Below the pieces are notes generated by a model. That model was not told the origin of the DNA, did not search any database, and worked only from the letters and a program-made list of their open reading frames with translations. Below are positions 18,003 to 26,494 of a DNA stretch of 64,000 bases, one piece after another. Position 1 is the first letter of the stretch, and each line of letters opens with the position of its first letter. Source of the stretch: CAWKEY01 sp963848675 (GTDB lineage: Bacteria > Pseudomonadota > Gammaproteobacteria > Methylococcales > Methylomonadaceae). The stretch covers positions 186,001 to 250,000 of the forward strand of contig CAWKEY010000044.1 of NCBI GenBank assembly GCA_963848675.1. The letters run 5' to 3'. Position numbers and translations under genes: made by a program.

Positions 18003-19232
18003 TTGTCTTTTGTTGCTGAATATTTTGAGGAAGCATCTTTTTTGTGGCTTCAACGTGCTAATTCCATTTACGCACCAAACTACTCTCCACAACAATTTGC
18101 CGATCTCGACGAACGTCTGGAAGCCCACATTGACGGTTTACGAGTGGCTGGGGATGACGGTTGGCAGCTTGCCGAAGCCGCACTGGCAAACGAAGGGCCG
18201 GAAGATTTTTTTCCTGCCGCCGTGCTGGCGATTGAAGCCAATGACGACCGTTTCGATAAGTTAATCGAACAGGCAATAGCCATCCCCGAAGCGGTTCCCG
18301 GCCTGGTTTCCGCCCTGAATTGGGTATCGGCAGAGCATTTGGTCGGGCGGGTCAAAGCCATGCTGGACGATCCCATGCCACTCAGACAAATGCTCGGTAT
18401 AGCCGCTTGCGCCTTGCATCGTAAAAATCCACCGAATCTTGTACAATATTTAACATCCACTGAACCCAAAGTACGAGCCCGCGCTTTACGCACAGCGGGG
18501 GAACTGGGTCGGATAGATTTTTTGCCCTTAATAAGAAATTGCCTTGCCGATCCCAAGGTAGAAGCACGTTTTTGGGCAACCTGGTCGGTGGTGCTGCTAG
18601 GCGAGCGGACACATGCGTTCGAAGCGCTGTCCGCTTATGCCATCAAAAACTGCACGCATCAAATGCGGGCGTTTCAATTGACTTTGTTGGCGATGCAACC
18701 GGAACAAGGCCAAGCCTTATTACAGCAATTGCCTAATTCCCCCGATGCAGAGCGCTTTCGCATCATCGGTGCGGGTTATGTCGGTTTGATACAAGCTGTG
18801 CCCTGGCTGCTTGAGCAGATGGCTTTGCCGCAATACGCCCGCATTGCCGCCGAAGCTTTTGTGAACATCACCGGCGCAGACTTCAATCTCGATCAATTGG
18901 AAGCCCTGCCGCCGGAAGATTACGAAGACGGCCCCACCGACGACCCCGATGACGAAAACGTCGAACTCCCCGAAGACATCGCCTTGCCCTGGCCTGACCT
19001 GAAAAAAATCAAGTTGTGGTGGACCAAAAACCAGCCACGTTTTCAACCGGGTGTTCGTTATTTTCTTGGTGGGCCGGTGACGAGAGAACATTGTATCCAT
19101 GTATTGAAAGAAGGCTTTCAACGCCAACGGACAATGGCTACTTACCACCTGTGTGTGCTAAATCCCGGCTCTCAATTATTTCCCACCGCCGCCCCGGCTT
19201 GGCGACAAAAAGAAATGCTGGATAAGTTGTAA
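18003..19232 (+). CDS. TIGR02270 family HEAT-repeat protein
   Basis: The product resembles TIGR02270 proteins, found in T6SS cargo modules: an N-terminal YFEEASFLWLQRANS segment, HEAT-like helical repeats at about residues 90-260 (for example RQMLGIAACALHRKN and RARALRTAGELGRIDFLPL), and a C-terminal domain with PGVRYFLGGPVTREHC. I take TTG 18003 as start because AAGG lies 8 nt upstream, whereas TTG 17997 would leave only 2 nt. GC content rises again relative to the preceding immunity genes. Its role is unknown but probably adaptor-like. Confidence 0.72.
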   Translation: MSFVAEYFEEASFLWLQRANSIYAPNYSPQQFADLDERLEAHIDGLRVAGDDGWQLAEAALANEGPEDFFPAAVLAIEANDDRFDKLIEQAIAIPEAVPGLVSALNWVSAEHLVGRVKAMLDDPMPLRQMLGIAACALHRKNPPNLVQYLTSTEPKVRARALRTAGELGRIDFLPLIRNCLADPKVEARFWATWSVVLLGERTHAFEALSAYAIKNCTHQMRAFQLTLLAMQPEQGQALLQQLPNSPDAERFRIIGAGYVGLIQAVPWLLEQMALPQYARIAAEAFVNITGADFNLDQLEALPPEDYEDGPTDDPDDENVELPEDIALPWPDLKKIKLWWTKNQPRFQPGVRYFLGGPVTREHCIHVLKEGFQRQRTMATYHLCVLNPGSQLFPTAAPAWRQKEMLDKL

Positions 19233-19294
19233 TTCTGCAACAATAAGGTGAAAAAGTTTTACGGCCATACGACGAATTTTATGGAGCTTCCAAG

Positions 19295-20137
19295 ATGTCA
19301 TCAAGCAAGCCTGGAATATTAGGTGTGGAGCCAAATGAACAGATTATTGATAAAGGGACATTGGCACGAACCAATACACCTTTACCGGGTCCTATTCTGC
19401 AAAAAAACGCCGGACGTAAATGTCCCTGCTCTGGTATGGAAAATACCACTATCACCGGGTTAAGCCCGATCCCGGGTTATTCGGGGAATCTTTCCTCGCC
19501 ATTTCCTGTGATGTGGTATGTTCCTGGAAAAGATGAGCCATTTCGATTGTCCGTTCAAGATAAGGAGATTAGACAATGGGTTCGTCAAGCTGTCGGCTAT
19601 CATAAAATTCCTCATGTTCTGCTTGCGGTTATCTTGCAGCAAGAAAATGGGCCGAATGCAACAACCACGCAAAAGGTTTTACAGTTTACCGAACGGAGCC
19701 TGACGACTTTTGCAGCTATTTTGGATAATGCTTTATTCGATGTAGTGCCTGATAAAGTCGCTGGTGGATCAACCGGATTTGCCAATATGTCCCGTAGTGC
19801 GTTACAGAGCGCGGCATTATATTCAGAAAAAATGTATGGACGACCACCATTACCTGATTCTGTCAAGTTCAGGATATTGGGCTGGAACCAAGATACCAGG
19901 GTATCGGGTGATGATTGGAAAGCAGATTTGTATTACTGTGCTGCCCATTTGCGGCAGTTGATCGATTATGTTACCAACAGAATCTGCCATAACGGAACAA
20001 TCAGCATTTCAGAATTGGAAAAAGTCATTGCCGCATATAATGGCAGCGGACCTTTGGCAAAGAAATATGCGAAAGATGCGATGAAACTACTTTCTGATGC
20101 CGCTTCAGGTAAGGCCGCGCTCTATTTTTATGAATAA
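19295..20137 (+). CDS. Candidate peptidoglycan-degrading T6SS effector (transglycosylase-like)
   Basis: The 280-residue protein has no signal peptide. The N-terminus contains a PGPILQKNAGRKCPCSG stretch, and residues from about 90 on resemble the lysozyme/SLT fold: VILQQENG with E117 as the possible catalytic acid and VIAAYNGSGPLAKKYAKDA at about 244-262, like the AYNxG motif of lytic transglycosylases. A signal-less wall hydrolase beside a vgrG cargo module and a small membrane protein fits a periplasm-targeting effector. Activity is inferred, not shown. Confidence 0.6.
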   Translation: MSSSKPGILGVEPNEQIIDKGTLARTNTPLPGPILQKNAGRKCPCSGMENTTITGLSPIPGYSGNLSSPFPVMWYVPGKDEPFRLSVQDKEIRQWVRQAVGYHKIPHVLLAVILQQENGPNATTTQKVLQFTERSLTTFAAILDNALFDVVPDKVAGGSTGFANMSRSALQSAALYSEKMYGRPPLPDSVKFRILGWNQDTRVSGDDWKADLYYCAAHLRQLIDYVTNRICHNGTISISELEKVIAAYNGSGPLAKKYAKDAMKLLSDAASGKAALYFYE

Positions 20138-20447
20138 TAGGGTCCTGGTTGGGCTACTCATCGTTTTGTTGTTCGGGGTTTCCATGATTAGCGATATTTT
20201 TAGTAATGCTTGGTGTTTAATGACTGCCCGTGGTTTTGTAATTCCAAAGGAGTCTTCAATATTTTCTTTCAGGGCAACCTTAATGAATCAAGGTTCTGGA
20301 GAGTGGTGGGTGTACGGTGAAGATGTTAACTTTTTCTATTATTTCACCGGGGAAGGCGAAACATCTTATCAGAAAATTGCAAAGTCCGAAGCAGCAAAAT
20401 GTAATGCTTTTGATCCTTTAAATTATGAAACATGGTGTTCAAGATAA
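20130..20447 (+). CDS. Small membrane-anchored protein, candidate periplasmic immunity
   Basis: ATG 20130 overlaps the preceding effector by 8 nt and gives a 105-residue protein. Residues 5-20 form a hydrophobic segment (LVGLLIVLLFGVSMIS), a signal anchor or signal peptide, followed by a small periplasmic domain with four Cys and a WWVYGED motif. Translational coupling to a putative wall hydrolase and export to the periplasm are what is expected of its immunity partner. No family recognised. Confidence 0.55.
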   Translation: MNNRVLVGLLIVLLFGVSMISDIFSNAWCLMTARGFVIPKESSIFSFRATLMNQGSGEWWVYGEDVNFFYYFTGEGETSYQKIAKSEAAKCNAFDPLNYETWCSR

Positions 20448-20637
20448 CCCCATAATTCGATATTAAAGTGGACCCCATTGTCCAGACAAATTATCGCTGA
20501 GCCATTTGCGCTGTAACGCTTTCCAGATTCACTGTCGAAAAAGGGGTGGATATTTCGTCTCAAAATATTTTTTTGGACGACTCACTAACACGGCATTTGA
20601 CGATTTTAAGTGCCGAATATCGAAAAAAATCATCAGT

Positions 20638-20660
20638 ACCTCAGGGTCAGACCCTGAGGT
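20638..20660. repeat. 23-bp palindrome at the left junction of the IS10-like element
   Basis: ACCTCAGGGTC and GACCCTGAGGT form a perfect inverted repeat around a single A. The right arm is the outer end of the IS10-like element starting at 20654. The left arm mimics an IS right end (ACCTCAG), so two inverted IS tips sit around the 9-bp GGTCAGACC, the length of an IS10 target duplication. Confidence 0.6.
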
Positions 20661-22000
20661 ATCCCCACGAATTTACCCTCCCTCGAATGAGTCGAAGTAG
20701 TTTAATAAAAGAGCTTGCGCCTGTTCCAACATTGAGGCGGACAACTCAAAGGCAACATAGCGGCAGGCGATTCGGGCGAGAAATATAACCGAATACGGTG
20801 AGTGATTCTGGTTGCTGTTGACTTTGATATGTCGTTCGATTTCAGTACCTTTTAAACAAAGCCCAGTGAGCCAAAGCGCGAAAATGATGAGCGCGGCGAT
20901 TAATAACAGGTTGGCGCGGCGTTCGGCTTCAATCCGGCTTTCGCTGGTAAAATCCAAGCCATAATGCGTACTTTTTGTGTCTCGCAGGCCTTCCTCAATT
21001 TGCATGCGGCTTCGATAATAATCCACGACCCGCGCCGCAGAAAACGCTTTTAGCGAGGGCGATACGACCAGAAGCCAAGGCTCTTTTTCGCGTTTGGCGT
21101 GTTTACGACTGGCACTGGATTGGCTTGGACGATGTTGGGCCGTCAGGTGTTTCCGGCCTTTGGCGGGCTGATAAAATGTCACCAACTCACCGTCTAGCGG
21201 GTGGCTACGCACCCAACGGGCCGGGCCCAAGCACTTGGGTTTTCGAGTGGCTTTGGCGTAGAGTGACTTTGCCGCCAGCCAATCGTTAGGCCGGTTGGCC
21301 CAGGCAATGAAATCCCTATTGCGAATTCGTCCGAGCCAATGCCAGCCCAAACTTTCAACTTCGCGAAAAAATGGCGTGCGAAATCCGGAATCGGCAACGA
21401 TGATAGGCGTTACATTAGCGGGTAGCAATGCTTGCAAACTGCTGAGAAATCGCTGCTGTACCCGGCGGTTGCCCAGTTTTTTAATGGGATGAATTTCTTC
21501 GTACAAGGTAACGGAACGTCCTCCCGTAGGCAGCGCTGCTCGTAAGAGCTGCTGATGCTGATCTGCGGTCAGGGGCGACCAGTCGATAAGGATCAACGGC
21601 ATGGGCAGGGACTGCAATAGCCATTGGGTCATAGCACCGTAGATCGCCATGCGTTCGGTGTTAAGATGGCGATTCCCGGCTAAACGATCCATGCGTTTGA
21701 TTTTGTGTTTGATGCAGGCCGGTCCGGAAAGCGTCCGTCCGAGTTGCGTAATCGATACCGACGCTCCTTTCAACCCAGCCTCGACTGCAGCCATCAGCGC
21801 TGTGAATCGAGTAGCATGAATGCTAGGAAGTTTTTCTTTTAACAAGTTATGCAGCAGAGCAATAATTGACATAAATTTATCCTTCCAGATTATTATTTTA
21901 GAATGAATTCTTATGCTCAGACCGACTTAAATCTTATCTTTATCCAAATCTTATCCAATAATGCATTGTTTTTTATTGATATTTTGTGGGGATACCTCAG
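20654..22000 (-). mobile_element. IS10-like insertion sequence (IS4 family)
   Basis: Both ends carry CTGAGGTATCCCCAC as inverted repeats (20654-20668 and the reverse complement at 21986-22000), very like the IS10 terminus. The length, 1347 bp, is close to IS10 (1329 bp). One transposase gene fills the element. The flanking 9-mers (GGTCAGACC and GGGCCAATC) are not identical, so no intact target duplication is visible and the locus may have recombined after insertion. Confidence 0.85.
20673..21872 (-). CDS. IS10-like DDE transposase
   Basis: The 399-residue protein matches IS4-family IS10-group transposases: LILIDWSPL (first Asp), PIIVADSGFRTPFFREVE (second Asp) and YYRSRMQIEEGLRDTKS (YREK-like motif with the catalytic Glu). 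The frame is intact, so the element may be active. It catalyses cut-and-paste transposition of the flanking IS ends. Confidence 0.9.
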   Translation of the reverse strand: MSIIALLHNLLKEKLPSIHATRFTALMAAVEAGLKGASVSITQLGRTLSGPACIKHKIKRMDRLAGNRHLNTERMAIYGAMTQWLLQSLPMPLILIDWSPLTADQHQQLLRAALPTGGRSVTLYEEIHPIKKLGNRRVQQRFLSSLQALLPANVTPIIVADSGFRTPFFREVESLGWHWLGRIRNRDFIAWANRPNDWLAAKSLYAKATRKPKCLGPARWVRSHPLDGELVTFYQPAKGRKHLTAQHRPSQSSASRKHAKREKEPWLLVVSPSLKAFSAARVVDYYRSRMQIEEGLRDTKSTHYGLDFTSESRIEAERRANLLLIAALIIFALWLTGLCLKGTEIERHIKVNSNQNHSPYSVIFLARIACRYVAFELSASMLEQAQALLLNYFDSFEGG

Positions 22001-22135
22001 GGGCCAATCCCTTTCGACAGAAGACAAGGCCAATAATAAGGCACTATCAAAAAGCGTGTTGTCATCGAGCATGTCAACCGCCGATGCAAAATCTTCAGGA
22101 TTGTTAAGGATGTTTATGGGGGCAAACACAAGCAT
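22001..22135 (-). pseudogene. 5' fragment of an unknown gene cut by the IS10-like element
   Basis: On the minus strand a frame starting at ATG 22135 encodes MLVFAPINILNNPEDF and continues about 45 codons to the IS boundary at 22000, where it runs into IS sequence. The rest of the gene is not recognisable on the other side of the element. Too short to assign. It could be the start of a disrupted accessory gene. Confidence 0.3.
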
Positions 22136-22227
22136 TACTCCCTGACATGGAATTTAGTGGCTGCTATTGTCTTGCGCTATGGCTGTATTTAGGAAAGATG
22201 TCTAATGTACGATACCACATTGCCGTG

Positions 22228-22953
22228 TTAAAATGAGAGCCCGAGGTTCCTAATCTCCATGCGGTTGAGATCACTAGGCATTGTTGCGGTATGTGCGGCA
22301 CGGTGTGCCTCCGCATCCGTCGCACTCGGCAAGGATGCTCCATACGCATCGCGTCGACCCAAGGTTCGGCACGGCATGATGACTCCCTGTGGGCCTCTCC
22401 CACTTCTTCGACCTTCCTGAGCAATCGCGCTATCCCAATGGTAGGCAATGTGATTCCACACACGCACGTAGATGTATGCTTGACAAGGCGCACCAGCATA
22501 CTCAAGGAACCCTCGTTCCAGTGCAGGAAAGTGGTCCGTGTCCATCTGGCTCGGGTCTCGCCGGCGAGTGCCACTGGCAAACTGACCTGCTTGTCGAAGA
22601 ACGGTTGTGCGCCAACTTGAACAGTATGAACTCCACCACGATCTCCACATTGTCTTCAGTTGATCTATGTTTCGCTCCACTGCGCTCTGGTTGTTCTGGT
22701 GGATAATCACACCGATCGGGACAGCAATAGCTGCGGCAACCGCGGTCACGGAGGCAGCTATTGCGGAACATAGAATTGCTGTTAACCCAGTAACTCCGGC
22801 TCCCTCCGCCCCAGCCAAGTTGAATCGATCGATAGCTCTTTCGCGCAAAACCGTGTGGAAGTCATCAATCGCAGAATTCCCGGCGTTCTGAAGATGGCCG
22901 GTGATGAAACTGTCGAGATGTAATACCAATTGCGAATCTGTGATTGCTGCCAT
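22228..22953 (-). CDS. Hypothetical protein with glycine/alanine-rich hydrophobic segment
   Basis: A 241-residue protein with a strong ribosome binding site (GGAGGGG, 4 nt from ATG 22953), which argues that it is a real gene. Residues about 46-84 form a long hydrophobic, Gly/Ala-rich segment (GVTGLTAILCSAIAASVTAV), reminiscent of membrane-inserting or pore-forming hairpins. The C-terminal half is polar and Arg-rich. I do not recognise a family. It is isolated between IS remnants, and its GC-rich codon use differs from the AT-rich DNA on either side, suggesting transfer. Confidence 0.55.
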   Translation of the reverse strand: MAAITDSQLVLHLDSFITGHLQNAGNSAIDDFHTVLRERAIDRFNLAGAEGAGVTGLTAILCSAIAASVTAVAAAIAVPIGVIIHQNNQSAVERNIDQLKTMWRSWWSSYCSSWRTTVLRQAGQFASGTRRRDPSQMDTDHFPALERGFLEYAGAPCQAYIYVRVWNHIAYHWDSAIAQEGRRSGRGPQGVIMPCRTLGRRDAYGASLPSATDAEAHRAAHTATMPSDLNRMEIRNLGLSF

Positions 22954-23332
22954 GTGCCCCTCCTATTACGTAAGCAAGGTAAGGCGAGTTGAACTAAGTA
23001 TTACTCGCCGATTGCCGGTTAAATTAAGTCGCTTAAATGTCATTATTCAAAAAAATCAATTACTATATATTTTTCTGCATAAAATCTTTTTTCTCACCAT
23101 TTAGTATTCAGCATACTGATTCAAGTCAGGCTTAGGCTATTCCTTAAGCTTCCTTCGATGGATAGGAAGTTCAACGCCACTTTCGAACCTATTTTCTGAT
23201 AAACGGTACTCCAAGCTGGCCTGTTTGGCAAGACTTTTTGATCCCAACAATTACAAAAGGGTGTGATTAAAAGTACGGTTTTTCAGTGTATTATAGAATC
23301 TTTATAATCTACTACAATAGAAAGTCCCTGTA
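22954..23332. other. Gene-free spacer before the ISKra4 remnant
   Basis: AT-rich DNA of 379 bp between the divergent hypothetical gene and the ISKra4 fragment. I see the ribosome binding site of the minus-strand gene at its left edge and no supported gene, RNA or terminator. The right part presumably holds the left end and promoter of the ISKra4-type element. Confidence 0.4.
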
Positions 23333-23811
23333 ATGTTTTTAACTAAATCTGATATAACCCTTGAACAACGCCTAAGCCAGTATCCCTCGCTTAAAAACCG
23401 AATTGAATTGTTAATTAATATCATTGAGGACAGTGCTGGGGATTGTCAAAAAGCCAATGAAGCAGAAATGCGAGTGATAGAAGAACTACGCCAAATGGGC
23501 AGCGAAGCCCTTCATTGCTGGTCGGAACACAAGATATCGCAAACTACAGAGGATTTTGACAAGGAACACCGCAGCGCTATAAAGAGTGGTAAAAAAAACT
23601 CTGGTGGCACACTACCTTCGGAGAGGTAGTCGTTTATGAGCAAGAGTTTAGAGTTTCGGAGCAACGATTTCGGCCTTTTAGCAGCTTAGCCGAAGTTCAT
23701 TGTCGAGGCTGTTCAACTATCTTGCAACGGGTCATAACGGATTTTGGAGCGGATCATGCGTTTGATACCTCAGGGTCGGCTCCTTTTAATAATAGACATA
23801 TTTATGCATAA
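23333..23811 (+). pseudogene. ISKra4-family transposase, N-terminal remnant with -1 frame junction
   Basis: The first frame (23333-23629) encodes the helical N-terminus of an ISKra4-type transposase (LKNRIELLINIIEDSAGD). The -1 frame then continues from 23602 with WWHTTFGEVVVYEQEFRVS, RPFSSLAEVHCRGCS and RVITDFGADHAF, the Cys-containing segment typical of the family, until TAA at 23811. The frames meet at an A8 run (23591-23598) containing A_AAA_AAC, a canonical -1 slippery heptamer. The catalytic part is missing, so the copy is dead whatever the origin of the frame change. Confidence 0.75.
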
Positions 23812-23856
23812 CATCCCCTGCTTTATGTTAAGATTTCATTTTCGGAGAATCAAGCC

Positions 23857-24090
23857 ATGCGAACCACCATTAATATCGATGACCAGTTGTTGATGTATGC
23901 CAAGCTTCAGGCGGCCCAGCAAGGCTGCACTTTAAAAGAAGTCATTGAAAATTCTTTGCGGGAGTTTTTTTCACGCCACCACCTGGAACGTGATCCGGTA
24001 AAATTGACAACGGTTTCCGGGGCAGGTCTAAAACCGGGGGTTAATCTGGATGACGGCCGCAGCTTGGGCGAAATTATGGACGGCCGTTAA
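23857..24090 (+). CDS. VapB-type ribbon-helix-helix antitoxin
   Basis: The 77-residue protein begins MRTTINIDDQLLMYAKLQAA, a typical ribbon-helix-helix DNA-binding strand and helix (DUF2191/VapB type), with a C-terminal toxin-binding tail ending LGEIMDGR. It neutralises the adjacent PIN toxin and normally represses its own operon. CGGAGAA lies about 8 nt upstream. The stop TAATG overlaps the toxin start. Confidence 0.88.
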   Translation: MRTTINIDDQLLMYAKLQAAQQGCTLKEVIENSLREFFSRHHLERDPVKLTTVSGAGLKPGVNLDDGRSLGEIMDGR

Positions 24091-24530
24091 TGTTTTTAAT
24101 GGATGTCAATGTCCTGGTTTACGCGCATAGGGAAGATACCCCGGATCATTTGATGTATCGGGAATGGCTGGAATCCATCATTAACGGCAATGCCGCTTTT
24201 GCTTATTCGGAATTAGTTTTGAGTGGCTTTTTGCGGGTAGTTACCCATCCCAGGGTGTTTGAGATACCGTCGGCATTGTCCAGTGCTGTTCGTTTCGTTA
24301 CTCAAATCAGAGAAGCTAATCAGGCAGTCTGTCTTGCGCCAGGACCCATGCACTGGAAGATTTTTTTAGAATGCTTAGAACAAATCGACGCTAAAGGCAA
24401 TGATATTCCCGATGCTTATCATGCGGCCTTGGCGATGGAATGGGGCTGTGAGTGGGTGACGACTGATAAAGGCTTTAAACGTTTCAAAGGTTTAAAAAAT
24501 CGTCATCCGTTAGCGTTATTGGATTCCTGA
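24090..24530 (+). CDS. VapC-type PIN-domain toxin
   Basis: A 146-residue PIN-domain ribonuclease. Visible acidic residues are D5 in MDVNVLVYAHRED, a Glu in YSELVLSGFLRVVTHPRVF, and the Asp pairs in NDIPDAYHAALA and WVTTDKGFKRF. These proteins cleave tRNA or rRNA when not bound by antitoxin. It overlaps the antitoxin and the following transposase by 1 nt each. Confidence 0.9.
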   Translation: MFLMDVNVLVYAHREDTPDHLMYREWLESIINGNAAFAYSELVLSGFLRVVTHPRVFEIPSALSSAVRFVTQIREANQAVCLAPGPMHWKIFLECLEQIDAKGNDIPDAYHAALAMEWGCEWVTTDKGFKRFKGLKNRHPLALLDS

Positions 24531-25225
24531 TGCCCAGGAAACAACGCTTTTATCAGCCGGGTGTCCCAGTGCATGTCTATCAACGCGGGCATAATAGGGA
24601 GCCAGTATTTTTCGACGATCAGGATTATCTGGCCTACTTGCGTTTTTTGAAAGCATCGGCCGATGCGCTTGGCTGTTTTATTCATGCCTATGTGTTGATG
24701 ACAAATCATGTGCATTTGTTGGTTACACCAACGGCTGCAAACGATATTAGTTTGTTGTTTCAGGATATCGGACGCCATTTTGTACCGTACATTAATAAAA
24801 CCTATCGACGCCGAGGGAGTTTGTGGGAAGGTCGGCATAAGGGCCATATTTTAGAATCAGAGGACTATTTCTTGATCTGCATGCGTTATGTCGAGATGAA
24901 TCCGGTGCGCGCAGAAATGGTTGAGCATCCTGCGCAGTATCGTTGGTCAAGTTATGCAGCGAATGCTCAGGGGATTGATAATGCCATTATTCAACCACAT
25001 GAACTGTATTTGTCGTTAGATAAAACCCCTGAGGCACGGCAAGCGGCCTATCGTGGGTTATTTTCGACAGTAATCAATCCCGATGAACTTGACTTAATCC
25101 GTGCGAGTTTGCATTCAGGAACGCCGCTGGGAAATGACCTCTTCAAAAAAAAGATTGAATCCGTTGTGGGTGGTACTGTTGGCTTTAGTAAGCGCGGCAG
25201 GCCTTTATCCTTGAAAGCAACGTAG
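24530..25225 (+). CDS. REP-associated tyrosine transposase (RAYT, Y1 family)
   Basis: The 231-residue product has the HUH motif in MTNHVHLLVTP, the N-terminal PGVPVHVYQRGHNREPVF, and the tyrosine helix region YFLICMRYVEMNPVRAEMV with WSSY after it, typical of RAYT/Y1 transposases. These enzymes nick single-stranded REP-like hairpins. Start ATG shares its A with the toxin stop (TGATG), so it is translated in one operon with the toxin-antitoxin pair. I saw no obvious REP array nearby. Confidence 0.88.
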   Translation: MPRKQRFYQPGVPVHVYQRGHNREPVFFDDQDYLAYLRFLKASADALGCFIHAYVLMTNHVHLLVTPTAANDISLLFQDIGRHFVPYINKTYRRRGSLWEGRHKGHILESEDYFLICMRYVEMNPVRAEMVEHPAQYRWSSYAANAQGIDNAIIQPHELYLSLDKTPEARQAAYRGLFSTVINPDELDLIRASLHSGTPLGNDLFKKKIESVVGGTVGFSKRGRPLSLKAT

Positions 25226-25282
25226 ATCGTTCTAAAACAGATTCAATGAGCTCATTCATTATCCTCCAATTTTCCAATTTTT

Positions 25283-25483
25283 TTGGAAGATCGGCACGGT
25301 TCGCGCTCAACCCTAGTCACCAGCCAACTCCCGCTGGATCAATGGCATGCCAGCATAGGGGACTCCACACTGGCCGGCGCCAGTATGGATCGTTTGGTAC
25401 ACAACGCTTATAAAATCAATTTAAATGTAGAATCGCCACGCAAACGACAAGCAAAGTTGACGACAACGAATGAGATAGAGTAA
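25283..25483 (+). pseudogene. C-terminal remnant of IstB-like IS21 ATPase
   Basis: The frame EDRHGSRSTLVTSQLPLDQW followed by DRLVHNAYKINL matches the C-terminus of IstB, the ATP-binding helper of IS21-family transposition. The Walker motifs and the rest of IstB, and IstA, are absent, so this is a fossil of a deleted IS21 element. It begins near a TTG with no recognisable expression signals. Confidence 0.75.
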
Positions 25484-25595
25484 AAACAAAATCTCCCGCT
25501 TCGCTACGCTCTGTTAGGGTGGCAGCTTCCACGGAATATGCAATTGGATGGAGGCTATTGTTCCAAGTTTCACTCAAGAATCTAAGGAGAAAAAT

Positions 25596-26368
25596 ATGAG
25601 CTATGTGTATCTTAAGTGGGGTGACAGGATCCCCGCAGTTGGCGTGCTTCAAAAGTTGATTAACCGTACCGGTGAACGGCTTGTAGCCGATGGAATCTAT
25701 GGCAATAATACAAGAGTTGCTGTTCAAAGATTTCAGCGAAATAGGAGCCTTAGAGATGACGGAATTGTTGGTCAGAACACATGGCCCAGGGTGTCGGCGA
25801 GCGCTAATCTTCCAATCATAGATTGCATTGATGTGTTTGATGAGAGTTTGTTAAATATGGAAGTCAGGGATATAAGGCGAGTAGGAGGAAACCCCATACT
25901 TATAGGGGGTATGTCGAACGGTGTCGAGCAAGCAGTAAATGATATTGTTAGCGCCTCAGGTAACAATGTATTTTGCTGCGTTTTCATGGCCATGGGGTTT
26001 CCGGGATAGCCGGCATTTCGGACGGCCACGGTCTGAATGATGGTATAGATCACCGTAGTTCTATAGAAAGCACTAATATTGCAAGGCTGTTACCTATCTT
26101 GAGACGGCTTGCCCCAATATTCGGGCCTTACGGAAATATTCAATTCATGCATTGCAGTACTGGACGTGGGCCGAATGGCCGCCGTCTTCTGCAGCAAATT
26201 GCTGATGGTGTAGGTGTGCCGGTGACCGCGGCTCTTACAGATCAGCTGGGGGGTGGAGTTAATACTTTTAAGTTCGAAGGGCCTACCTTTACCGCATTCC
26301 CGGGCGGTGCAAATCTGCGCGGTTGGTGTGACAGTCGGCCAAATTTTCCTGAATTTACTCCAAGGTAA
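25596..26368 (+). pseudogene. Peptidoglycan-binding plus caspase-like (DUF4347-like) protein, frameshifted
   Basis: AAGGAG precedes ATG 25596. Residues 1-70 are a PG_binding_1-type domain (LQKLINRTGERLVADGIYGN, VAVQRFQRNRSLRDDG). After about residue 80 a second domain begins. The first frame ends at 26009, but the -1 frame takes over at the T4 run 25971-25974 and runs to TAA at 26368. The joined sequence has LRFHGHGVSGIAGIS and IQFMHCSTGRGPNGRR, a His and a Cys placed as in caspase-like folds such as DUF4347. One missing T would explain the break; it may be mutation or sequence error. No signal peptide, so a T6SS-delivered role is possible given the neighbours. Confidence 0.6.
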
Positions 26369-26371
26369 AAA

Positions 26372-26494
26372 ATGGTTAAGCAGGATTTAGAGGGTCGTAA
26401 TTGCGGCCGTTCGACGGATAAGGCCTTTATTCTTCGTGATAATCTCCCGGCACAGCCTTTGCCGCTTGATCAATTTGGGGAGCTGCCGAAATGA
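26372..26494 (+). CDS. Possible 40-residue small protein
   Basis: ATG 26372 (AAGG 6 nt upstream) opens a 40-codon frame, MVKQDLEGRNCGRSTDKAF onward, that follows the preceding gene by 3 nt. No family is recognisable. Spacing and ribosome binding site support translation. It could equally be the decayed start of a longer gene. Confidence 0.3.
   Translation: MVKQDLEGRNCGRSTDKAFILRDNLPAQPLPLDQFGELPK

Noticed and set aside
20455..20490. AAAGTGGACCCCATTGTCC as the end of an IS3- or IS21-type element
   Set aside because: The motif resembles IS ends, but no matching opposite end or transposase fragment lies nearby.
23764..23783. TACCTCAGGGTCGGC, resembling the IS10-like end at 20638
   Set aside because: It is in frame within the ISKra4 remnant (GADHAFDTSGSAPF), so the match is better explained by coding sequence and chance.
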